Source: Myxococcota bacterium
GTDB lineage: Bacteria > Myxococcota_A > Polyangia > HGW-17 > JAJRWW01
Direction: 5' to 3'
NCBI GenBank assembly: GCA_024276595.1
Contig: JAJRWW010000366.1
Span: 1 to 8,336 of the forward strand
Length of the DNA: 8,336 nucleotides
Numbering within the stretch: the first letter of the stretch is position 1; the number at the start of each line of letters is the position of its first letter. A program made the translations under genes and the position numbers. Below are positions 1 to 5,466 of the stretch, piece by piece. The notes below the pieces were generated by a model. It ran no database searches. It saw only the letters and a list, made by a program, of their open reading frames with translations, and was not told the origin of the DNA.

Positions 1-61
1 CTTGCAATGGGGCGAGATTGAGCCGATGCTTGGAGGCGGCATAGCCGACATTGGCCGATGA
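1..61 (+). other. Possible 3' end of an upstream reading frame (19 codons, TGA at 59-61)
   Basis: Reading frame 2 is open from the left edge and ends in TGA at 59-61, giving a 19-residue tail ending GGGIADIGR. The other two plus frames close at 19-21 and 42-44. Third-position GC is clearly lower here than in the genes downstream, so this may be intergenic DNA rather than a gene end. A minus-strand frame is also open, from ATG at 130 to the left edge (43 codons), but I recognise no family in it. The true content needs sequence to the left of the window. Confidence 0.25.
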
Positions 62-112
62 GAGGTGGTGGCAAAGCGGGCGACAAAACACCCTCTGAGT
101 GGTAATCATGTA

Positions 113-128
113 GGCTGTCTCGGCAGCC
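113..128 (+). other. Small hairpin in the leader upstream of the TPR/PEGA gene
   Basis: GGCTG (113-117) is complementary to CAGCC (124-128). A T-G wobble can extend the stem to six pairs around a CTCG tetraloop. No T-run follows, so it does not look like an intrinsic terminator. It lies 23 bases before the ATG at 152 and would sit in the 5' UTR if transcription starts upstream. A stem this short occurs often by chance in GC-rich DNA, so function is speculative. Confidence 0.2.
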
Positions 129-151
129 ATCACGGCTTGAGCGACATCTTC

Positions 152-1207
152 ATGACCGACACAGGCAACCAGTCCAGCGGCGCTCCCATGGGTTCCCTTG
201 CGCCTGGAGGCACGGGCTCCTCCGGCGAGGCCCGGTGGAGGAGCTGGATCCCCGTTCTTGGTGGTCTCCTCGCTGCAATCGTGCTCTCGACGTGCCTGGG
301 CCCCCCGGCCGCCGCAGCTCCGGCGCACGCGAAAAAGCCCAGGCTCTCCACCTCGGACAAGCGCAGGGCGCGGCGGCTGTTTTTCAAGGGGCTCAACGCC
401 TTCGCCCGGCAGCAGTACCCCGACGCCCTGGCGCTTTTCTTGGCTTCGTTCAAGATCAGACCCAAGTCGGTGGTCCTTTACAACATCGGCAACTGCTACA
501 AGGCCCTGTTTCAGTACCGAAGGGCCATCAACACCTTCAGGCGCTACATCCGCCAGCGAGGCCGCAAGCTGGCCCTCTGGAGGCGCCGGCAGATCGAGCG
601 CATCATTGCGGCAATGGCCCGGCGCCTGGGGCGCCTGAAGCTGGGCGTGTCCCCAGAGGGCGCCTCCGTACGCGTGGACGGACGGGTCGTGGGCAGAGCC
701 CCCCTTGCCTCGGTCGTGCTCGTGGATCCCGGGCGCCGAATGGTGGAGATCTCTGCCCCTGGCTACAGGACTGTGCGCACCCAGGTCACCGTTACGGCTG
801 GCCAGCTCGTCAGCCTGGGCATTCGTCTCCAACCCAAGGCGCTCGTGGGCAAGGTGTTCATCTCCTCCCCGGTGGAGGGAGCCCGGGCCTCCATCGACGG
901 CGGCCCCCCCCGGCCACTGCCGTTGGAGCTGGAGCTGTCGGTGGGGAGCCACAAGGTGCGTGTCGGCGCGCCCGGTCACAGCAGCCAGGCGTTGACCGTT
1001 CTGGTGCATCCCGGGGAGACCACCCGAGAGAACGTGGGCCTGATCCCCCTCGGCCTGGGCGGTGCGGCCAGGCCCGTCTACAAGCGCTGGTGGTTCTGGA
1101 CTCTGGTCTCCGTGGCAGTCGTGGCGGCCGGAGTGACCACAGGGATGCTGGTCTGGGACCGTGCGCGAGGGGACACCGCTGTGGACCTTTCATGGCAGCT
1201 CAGATGA
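152..1207 (+). CDS. Exported TPR and tandem PEGA-domain protein with C-terminal membrane helix
   Basis: Encodes 351 residues from ATG 152. Residues ~31-60 form a hydrophobic export segment ending in an Ala-rich AAAAPAHA stretch, a plausible signal peptidase site; the preceding ~30-residue polar region is long. Residues ~72-135 look like TPR helices (FFKGLNAFARQQYPDALALF, then NIGNCYKALFQYRRAINTF). Two PEGA-like beta domains follow, ~162-226 (VRVDGRVVGRAPL...VEISAPGYRT) and ~233-299 (ASIDGGPPRPL...VRVGAPGHSS). A helix at ~313-335 after KRWWFW is probably a membrane anchor, leaving a ~16-residue tail. PEGA domains are associated with surface and envelope proteins, and TPRs with protein binding, so a periplasmic scaffold is a reasonable inference; no enzyme motif is visible. 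Start is uncertain: ATG 188 gives a more usual N-region, GTG 65 gives 380 residues, and none has a strong ribosome site. The stop overlaps the next gene's ATG, implying coupling. A C8 tract lies at 904-911. Confidence 0.85.
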   Translation: MTDTGNQSSGAPMGSLAPGGTGSSGEARWRSWIPVLGGLLAAIVLSTCLGPPAAAAPAHAKKPRLSTSDKRRARRLFFKGLNAFARQQYPDALALFLASFKIRPKSVVLYNIGNCYKALFQYRRAINTFRRYIRQRGRKLALWRRRQIERIIAAMARRLGRLKLGVSPEGASVRVDGRVVGRAPLASVVLVDPGRRMVEISAPGYRTVRTQVTVTAGQLVSLGIRLQPKALVGKVFISSPVEGARASIDGGPPRPLPLELELSVGSHKVRVGAPGHSSQALTVLVHPGETTRENVGLIPLGLGGAARPVYKRWWFWTLVSVAVVAAGVTTGMLVWDRARGDTAVDLSWQLR

Positions 1208-1749
1208 GAGCACTCGAGCGGCACATGACCAAGCTGGCGCTTTTGGCGACTCTCCTCCCCTGGGTGGGCGGCTGCGGCCAGCCCGACAACAGGGTGGTGG
1301 TGGAGGTCGCCGTGGCCGGGTTCTCTCCGCGAGAGGAGCTGGATCGGCTGGAGGTCACGGTGGCCGCCTCGGCCACCGAGGCGGGAGACGCCCTGTGCAC
1401 CCCATACAGCCGCACCTTTGCGGTGGATCCCGATGACGCCACGGATCTTTCGCCGGTGACCTTCCCCCTGCGCATCGCCATCAAGCCAGGGGACATGTAC
1501 GACAAGATCCTGTACGTGCGGGTTCGCGGCTGGCAGAGCGGCTCTCTCCGCCTCAAGTCCGAGCGGATGGTGTCGCTTCAGGGTGGAGACGTGGAGCTGC
1601 AGATCCTGCTCCCGCGGGACTGCCTGGGGGTTGGCACGGGCGCTGGCCAGCACTGCCTCGGCGGGCTGGCCATGGAGTCTCCCTACTGGCCGATCTTCGA
1701 CGAGGGCTTGAACGTGGAGCCCGGAGCCCCGAGCTGCGTGGAGGAGTAG
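1204..1749 (+). CDS. Small putative lipoprotein of unknown function
   Basis: Encodes 181 residues from ATG 1204, which overlaps the upstream TGA as ATGA. ATG 1225 (MTKLALLATLLPWVGGC) is an equally good start, and ATG 1192 is possible. The N-terminus is a short charged region, a hydrophobic core and a VGGC lipobox with Cys24, so lipid anchoring is likely. The mature part alternates beta-like strands (VVVEVAVAG, LEVTVAAS, ILYVRVRGW, VELQILLP), consistent with a small beta-sandwich. The C-terminal ~45 residues hold Cys140, Cys151 and Cys178 in CLGVGTGAGQHC and SCVEE. This resembles a reduced form of the C-x-G-x-x-C tails I associate with deltaproteobacterial surface lipoproteins; that comparison is from memory. 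No enzymatic motif is visible. It sits between a PEGA protein and a Cys-rich propeller protein, so a role in an envelope complex is inferred. The same frame stays open far upstream through gene 1, but that stretch is a high-GC shadow. Confidence 0.8.
   Translation: MRALERHMTKLALLATLLPWVGGCGQPDNRVVVEVAVAGFSPREELDRLEVTVAASATEAGDALCTPYSRTFAVDPDDATDLSPVTFPLRIAIKPGDMYDKILYVRVRGWQSGSLRLKSERMVSLQGGDVELQILLPRDCLGVGTGAGQHCLGGLAMESPYWPIFDEGLNVEPGAPSCVEE
1741..1746 (+). promoter_or_regulatory. Ribosome binding site for the Cys-rich propeller gene
   Basis: GAGGAG lies 10 bases before ATG 1757 and inside the last codons of the preceding lipoprotein gene. It is the clearest Shine-Dalgarno sequence among the first three genes and supports the start at 1757. 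Confidence 0.65.
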
Positions 1750-1756
1750 ATCGACC

Positions 1757-3601
1757 ATGCCGCCTGTACGAAAGTCCACTCTCCTCCGTCTTCACCTGGC
1801 GCTGTGTCTCTCCCTCGCGCTGCCGGGGAGCGCATGCTTTCCGCCGGACACGGACCGGTGCGCCGGGATCGACTGCGGAGACCACGGCGCCTGCGTCGTT
1901 GTCGGAGGTGCGCCCCGCTGCGAGTGCGCCATCGGGTATGTGCAGCTCGGCAGCCAGTGCGTGACAACTCCCGACGGCGGGGTAGATGGCCAGACTAGCT
2001 GCGGGAACGGGGTCGCCGACGAGAGCGAGATCTGTGACGGCGACGACCTGCGTGGGCGCACCTGCGAGAGCCTCGGCTTCCAGGGGGGCGCCCTGGCCTG
2101 TAGGGCGACCTGCGACTACTTCGACACCACTGGATGTGACACTAGCTGCGGGGACGGCTTGGCAGGAGGGTCCGAGGCCTGCGACTCCACGGACCTGAGC
2201 AATGAGACCTGCGAGAGCCTCGGGTACTACGGTGGAGCGCTCGCCTGCACCGCGAGCTGTCAGTTCAACACCACAGGCTGTACGGGCCGCTGCGGAGACG
2301 GCATCATCCTCTTCGGAGTGGAGGCCTGCGACGGAACCAACCTGGGCGGGCGCAACTGCACGTCGGTGGGGTTTCACAGGGGAACGCTCGCCTGCGACGC
2401 CTCCTGCCAGCACGACGTCTCGGGCTGCGAGCTCTTCTGCGGAGACGGTATCCTCCAGGCCGCATACGAGTCCTGCGAAGGAACGGACCTGGGCGGCGCC
2501 ACCTGTGAGTCCATAGGCTACTCCGGCGGTGGCCCACTGGCCTGCCAGGCGGACTGCTCTTTCGATGTCTCCGGCTGTGTGAGCGTGTGCGGCAACGGCC
2601 TCATCGACACCGGCGAGGTCTGCGACGACGGCAACACCCTGGGCGGAGACGGCTGCTCCGCCGACTGCTCCTCGGCCCAGGGCCACATCGTCTTCGTGTC
2701 GGACCGCACCGGCCGGTTCGAGCTGTGGACAATGACAGACGACGGGAGCAACCTGGCGCAGCTCACCTTTGCCGCCTCGGGCTCAGACACCTGCGAGGGA
2801 GCCCACGGCCCCCGCTGGTCCCCCGATGGCTCCCGGGTGGCCTTCAGGTATGGGGGAGACGCGGTGACCTGTGGAGGCGATCCTACCATCTACGTGGTCA
2901 ACAGCGACGGCACCGGATTGACGTCGGTGCTACAGGCGCCGGTGACCGGGGGGCTCTCCTGGGCTCGCGACGGTCAGGGCATCATCTACACCGCCGGCAC
3001 GGACCGGACCCTGCGGATCGTGGACGTCACCACCAGCGTGGACGCCAGCTTCTATGACGGACAGAACCAGGAGCTGGACCCGGACATGCACCCCTTCGTG
3101 GATCTGATCGCCTTCTCGCAGTTCATCGCGGGGGGCGACTACCCGGGCATCTTCTCGGTGCGGGTGGACGGCTCCGCCCTCCAGCAGCTCGTGGGCGGCT
3201 GCCTCTCCGGGTGCGGCCTCCAGTCGGCGCGCTGGTCCAGCAACGGCGCCCGGCTCCTTTACCGGCAGGGCGGGGGTATCTTCTGGATCGACGTCGCGAC
3301 AACCGTCGGCGCCACGGTCCTCTCCGGCGGCGCCGAGCTGGTGGTGGACTGGATGACCGACACCAGGGTCGTCTTCCAGACCGCTCCTCCCGCCAGCGAC
3401 ATCTCCGCCATCAACATCGACGGCACCGGAGCCCAGCTCCTGACCACCGATCCCGCCTTCGATGGGGAGCCGGACTGGCACCCGGGCAGGCGGGACACCG
3501 ACCTGGACGGGGTCCTAGACTTCGAGGACAACTGCGTCCTGGTACCCAACTCCAACCAGCTCGACCTGGACCTGGATGGCGTGGGCGACGCCTGCGACTG
3601 A
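1757..3601 (+). CDS. Modular Cys-rich surface protein: EGF-like, six-Cys repeats, PD40 propeller, TSP3-like tail
   Basis: Encodes 614 residues. Residues 1-26 are a signal peptide; LPGSAC at 22-27 makes Cys27 a possible lipidation site, though the lipobox is imperfect (Gly at -3). Residues 35-68 form an EGF-like unit with six Cys (C-x4-C-x5-C-x8-C-x-C-x10-C). Four six-Cys repeats of ~49 residues follow (82-127, 131-175, 179-224, 228-274), then a short four-Cys Myxococcus-type repeat (278-304). Residues ~308-575 carry PD40/TolB-like beta-propeller blades: FVSDRTGRFELWTMTDDGSN, RWSPDGSRVAF, IYVVNSDGTG, LSWARDGQGIIY, IFSVRVDGSA, INIDGTGAQLL and EPDWHPG. Residues ~580-614 are Asp-rich and match a thrombospondin type 3 repeat (DTDLDGVLDFEDNC, DLDGVGDACD), which usually binds calcium. 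The architecture implies an exported, disulfide-stabilised binding or adhesion protein; no catalytic site is visible. It is the third gene of a tight cluster, 7 bases after the lipoprotein gene, and ends with the repeat itself, without a sorting tail. Confidence 0.92.
   Translation: MPPVRKSTLLRLHLALCLSLALPGSACFPPDTDRCAGIDCGDHGACVVVGGAPRCECAIGYVQLGSQCVTTPDGGVDGQTSCGNGVADESEICDGDDLRGRTCESLGFQGGALACRATCDYFDTTGCDTSCGDGLAGGSEACDSTDLSNETCESLGYYGGALACTASCQFNTTGCTGRCGDGIILFGVEACDGTNLGGRNCTSVGFHRGTLACDASCQHDVSGCELFCGDGILQAAYESCEGTDLGGATCESIGYSGGGPLACQADCSFDVSGCVSVCGNGLIDTGEVCDDGNTLGGDGCSADCSSAQGHIVFVSDRTGRFELWTMTDDGSNLAQLTFAASGSDTCEGAHGPRWSPDGSRVAFRYGGDAVTCGGDPTIYVVNSDGTGLTSVLQAPVTGGLSWARDGQGIIYTAGTDRTLRIVDVTTSVDASFYDGQNQELDPDMHPFVDLIAFSQFIAGGDYPGIFSVRVDGSALQQLVGGCLSGCGLQSARWSSNGARLLYRQGGGIFWIDVATTVGATVLSGGAELVVDWMTDTRVVFQTAPPASDISAINIDGTGAQLLTTDPAFDGEPDWHPGRRDTDLDGVLDFEDNCVLVPNSNQLDLDLDGVGDACD
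2000..2578 (+). repeat. Four tandem six-Cys protein repeats (~49 residues each)
   Basis: Within the propeller gene, residues 82-274 form four units with near-fixed Cys spacing: C-x10/11-C-x9-C-x11/12-C-x3-C-x6/7-C, each separated from the next by exactly three residues. Starts are 49, 48, 49 and 50 residues apart, counting to the following short repeat. Conserved positions are CGDG or CGNG at the start, an E-x-C-[DE] step, DLGG or DLRG-like turns, TCESLG[FY], GG, LAC, and [ST]GC at the end. The last unit begins FCGDG and has Glu where the others have Asp after the second Cys. Nucleotide identity between units is moderate, so these are old protein repeats rather than recent DNA duplications. 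Confidence 0.85.
2588..2668 (+). repeat. Short Myxococcus-type Cys repeat (C-x10-C-x10-C-x3-C)
   Basis: Residues 278-304 read CGNGLIDTGEVCDDGN, then a GGDGCSADC ending. This matches the short Cys repeat common in myxobacterial surface proteins (the TIGR02232-type model, recalled from memory). It follows the four longer units in the same register, three residues after the last one, and directly precedes the beta-propeller. It may act as a spacer between the Cys-rich stalk and the propeller. Confidence 0.75.
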
Positions 3602-3674
3602 GCGCGGCCGAGAAGGCGAGCGCCTGGCCAGGAGCCGGGGCCTGGTGTCTGGGGGATCCGCAACGGCCGTCGCC

Positions 3675-3704
3675 TTGACAGCCGCTGCGCCGGCCCCGTA
3701 CCCT
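3675..3704 (+). promoter_or_regulatory. Candidate sigma70-type promoter for the toroid/GT-C pair
   Basis: A perfect -35 hexamer TTGACA is at 3675-3680. Eighteen bases later TACCCT at 3699-3704 can serve as a GC-shifted -10 element, keeping the T, A and final T of TATAAT. It lies in the 113-base gap after the propeller gene, just before the toroid gene. Transcription would start near 3710-3712, only a few bases ahead of ATG 3715. The position in the only real gap of the window and the exact -35 support it; the -10 match is weak. Confidence 0.5.
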
Positions 3705-3714
3705 CGGCAACCAC

Positions 3715-5466
3715 ATGAACGCGGCCGGGCCACCCGGCCCACGGGCAGATGACATGAGCAGAGACGACCCGACAATCAAGGCGCACGGGAGGCGGATCTA
3801 CGCGGAGCTGGGGCTAGAGGAGCTGCCGCGCTTTTTGTCCACCATGGATCGCAACGAGTTCTCCCCAACATACGGCTGCGCCAACAGGGAGTTCTGGCTC
3901 ACCCGGGTGATGGACTTCCCCTCCGCCATAGCGCAGTTCGGTCTGCACGGGCTGGCCCTTGCCTGGGCCCACCAGATGCCGGGCAATCGCTTCGAGGGCC
4001 AGCCCAAGATCCTGCGCTGGATCCTGGCCGGCCTGGACTACCTGACCCGCATCCAGCACGGGGACGGCTCCTTCGACGAGTTCTACCCCAACGAGCGGGG
4101 ATGGGCCGGACCCACGGGTTTCTTGGTTCACGCCATGGTGGGCTGCTACCGGCTGGTGGGAGAGCACATGGCCCCGGAGGCCAGGGGGCGCTTGCTGGCC
4201 TCCGTGCGCTCAGCGGCACGCTTTTTGGGGGAGAACGACGAGATCGGGGTGCTGGCCAACCACCACGCCATGGCCGCCCTGCCGGTGGCCGAGGCGGCGC
4301 TCATGCTCGACGACGATGGGCTCTGGGCCCTGTACCACGAGCGCATGGACGAGCTCATGCGCCACTGCCACCCAGAGGGGTGGTGCCTGGAGTACGACGG
4401 TGCCGACCCGGGCTACCTCTCGGCCACGGTCAGCTTCCTGGCAAAGCTCCACCGCATTCGCCCGGAGGAGCGCATCGAGCAGGTCATCCGCCGGGCGATC
4501 CCATTTTGCTCCTACTTCATCACACCGGATGGGCACTACGGGGGCACCCTCGGAAGCCGCCAGACCCTGCACTTCTACCCCCACGGAATGGAGCTGTGGG
4601 CGGAGCGGGTCCCCCTGGCCGCCTCCATGGCCGACCGGATGCTGGAGGGCTTCGCTGCCGGGGCCTCGGTCTGGCCGGGGCTCCAGGCGGAGCGCTACTT
4701 CGTCTACCGCATCCCGGAGTTCCTCCAGGCCTACCTGGATCATGGGCCCCGACCCGACCCCTCCCGGCGCGAGCCGCTGCCCTACGAGCGGGAGCCCTTC
4801 GTGGCCAGGTTCCCCCAGGCCAAGATCCAGGCCCGCCGCACCACCTGGGGCTACATGGTGGTCAACCTGGCCCGAGGCGGAGTCATCAAGCTCTTCGAGC
4901 TCCCGTCGGGCAAGCCCCTGCTGGTGGACTCCGGCGTGGTGGGAGAGCTGGCCGACGGGACCATCTTCACCTCCCAGTGGATCGACGACAGCCACCAGCA
5001 GGACCAGACCGGGGACACCCTCAGGGTGCAGGGGAGGTGTCACAAGGTGCCCACCCAGACCTTCACGCCTCTGAAGATGATGGCCTTCAGGGCGACCATG
5101 CTCAGCACGGGCTGGAACGCCCGTGCGGCCAAGGAGATGAAGGGGCTCATCCGCAAGGTGCTCATGACCCGCGCCAGCTCGGTGCCCGTGCGCTTCGACC
5201 GCAAGATCCGCGTGGACGGCTCCGGCCTGGAGGTGACGGACGAGCTGGTGCTCGAGGCGGGAGCCACCGTGACCAGGCTGAAGGTGGGCGATGACATGCC
5301 ACTGCGCTACGTCCCGCAGTCGCGCTACTTTCAGCCCCAGGAGCTGGAGGTGGAGGGGTACGACCTGGGTCCCCAGGAGCTGGCCGCGCTGAACCGGAGC
5401 TCGCGTTTGCTTTTGCGTCGGCGCGCGGTGCCCGGTGAGGGCGTGCGGGTGGAGCCGGCTCGGTGA
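3715..5466 (+). CDS. Heparinase II/III-like alpha/alpha-toroid protein, no signal peptide
   Basis: Encodes 583 residues from ATG 3715, or 570 from ATG 3754 (MSRDDPTIKAHG); neither has a strong ribosome site. Residues ~60-345 look like helical hairpins of an alpha/alpha toroid: ILRWILAGLDYLTRIQHGDG, a GWAGPTGFLVHAM helix, NHHAMAALPVAEAALM (182-197), and EYDGADPGYLSATVSFLAKL (226-245). NHH and the acidic-DPGY segment resemble conserved stretches in heparinase/alginate-lyase-like toroids. HYGGTLGSRQTLHFYPHG (274-291) may line the same cleft. From ~375 the protein becomes beta-rich (WGYMVVNLARGGVIKLFEL, LLVDSGVVGELADG, VRFDRKIRVDGSGLEV), as in the C-terminal beta-sandwich of that class. Known relatives are polysaccharide lyases or related glycan enzymes, mostly exported. 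This one has no signal peptide or membrane helix, so it should be cytoplasmic unless exported otherwise. The family call rests on fold-like patterns, not a full catalytic set. Its stop overlaps the next gene's GTG, so a joint role in glycan handling is likely. Confidence 0.82.
   Translation: MNAAGPPGPRADDMSRDDPTIKAHGRRIYAELGLEELPRFLSTMDRNEFSPTYGCANREFWLTRVMDFPSAIAQFGLHGLALAWAHQMPGNRFEGQPKILRWILAGLDYLTRIQHGDGSFDEFYPNERGWAGPTGFLVHAMVGCYRLVGEHMAPEARGRLLASVRSAARFLGENDEIGVLANHHAMAALPVAEAALMLDDDGLWALYHERMDELMRHCHPEGWCLEYDGADPGYLSATVSFLAKLHRIRPEERIEQVIRRAIPFCSYFITPDGHYGGTLGSRQTLHFYPHGMELWAERVPLAASMADRMLEGFAAGASVWPGLQAERYFVYRIPEFLQAYLDHGPRPDPSRREPLPYEREPFVARFPQAKIQARRTTWGYMVVNLARGGVIKLFELPSGKPLLVDSGVVGELADGTIFTSQWIDDSHQQDQTGDTLRVQGRCHKVPTQTFTPLKMMAFRATMLSTGWNARAAKEMKGLIRKVLMTRASSVPVRFDRKIRVDGSGLEVTDELVLEAGATVTRLKVGDDMPLRYVPQSRYFQPQELEVEGYDLGPQELAALNRSSRLLLRRRAVPGEGVRVEPAR
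5451..5454 (+). promoter_or_regulatory. Ribosome binding site for the GT-C membrane protein gene
   Basis: GGAG (within GGTGGAG, 5448-5454) lies 8 bases before GTG 5463 and inside the end of the toroid gene. It supports the GTG start: the first in-frame ATG comes only at 5781 and would remove the first three membrane helices and precede the conserved Asp-His by only four residues. Confidence 0.6.

Noticed and set aside
80..108. Promoter for the first unit (GCGACA at 80-85, TAATCA at 103-108)
   Set aside because: The spacing is 17 bases, but both hexamers match the consensus poorly and there is no independent support.
1..130. Minus-strand frame from ATG at 130 to the left edge, containing YAASK, which resembles a short-chain dehydrogenase motif
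   Set aside because: The motif falls only about 35 residues from the start, whereas it lies near residue 150 in that family, and the surrounding residues do not fit; a chance match is more likely.
235..1203. Long upstream extension of the lipoprotein reading frame, open through the whole TPR/PEGA gene
   Set aside because: The translation is low-complexity Gly/Pro/Arg/Ala-rich, typical of an out-of-frame read of GC-rich coding DNA, whereas the other frame has a signal peptide, TPR and PEGA domains. The real start has a lipoprotein signal near 1204-1225.
1553..2686. Minus-strand open frame of 377 codons opposite the Cys-rich gene
   Set aside because: It is antisense to the repeat array; its Ala/Gly/Val-rich periodicity mirrors the repeats on the other strand and matches no family.
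3615..3645. Inverted repeats after the Cys-rich gene (CCAGG 3628-3632 with CCTGG 3641-3645; palindrome CCTGGCCAGG 3623-3632) as a terminator
   Set aside because: Stems are only about five pairs and no T-run follows, so an intrinsic terminator cannot be supported; short GC stems are common by chance here.
4210..5043. Minus-strand open frame of 277 codons opposite the toroid gene
   Set aside because: It lies wholly inside a well-supported plus-strand gene and has no recognisable domain; expected by chance in DNA of this GC content.
4101..5294. Plus-strand open frame of 397 codons overlapping the toroid gene in another frame
   Set aside because: The translation is Gly/Pro/Arg/His-rich low-complexity sequence, a frame shadow of the real gene.
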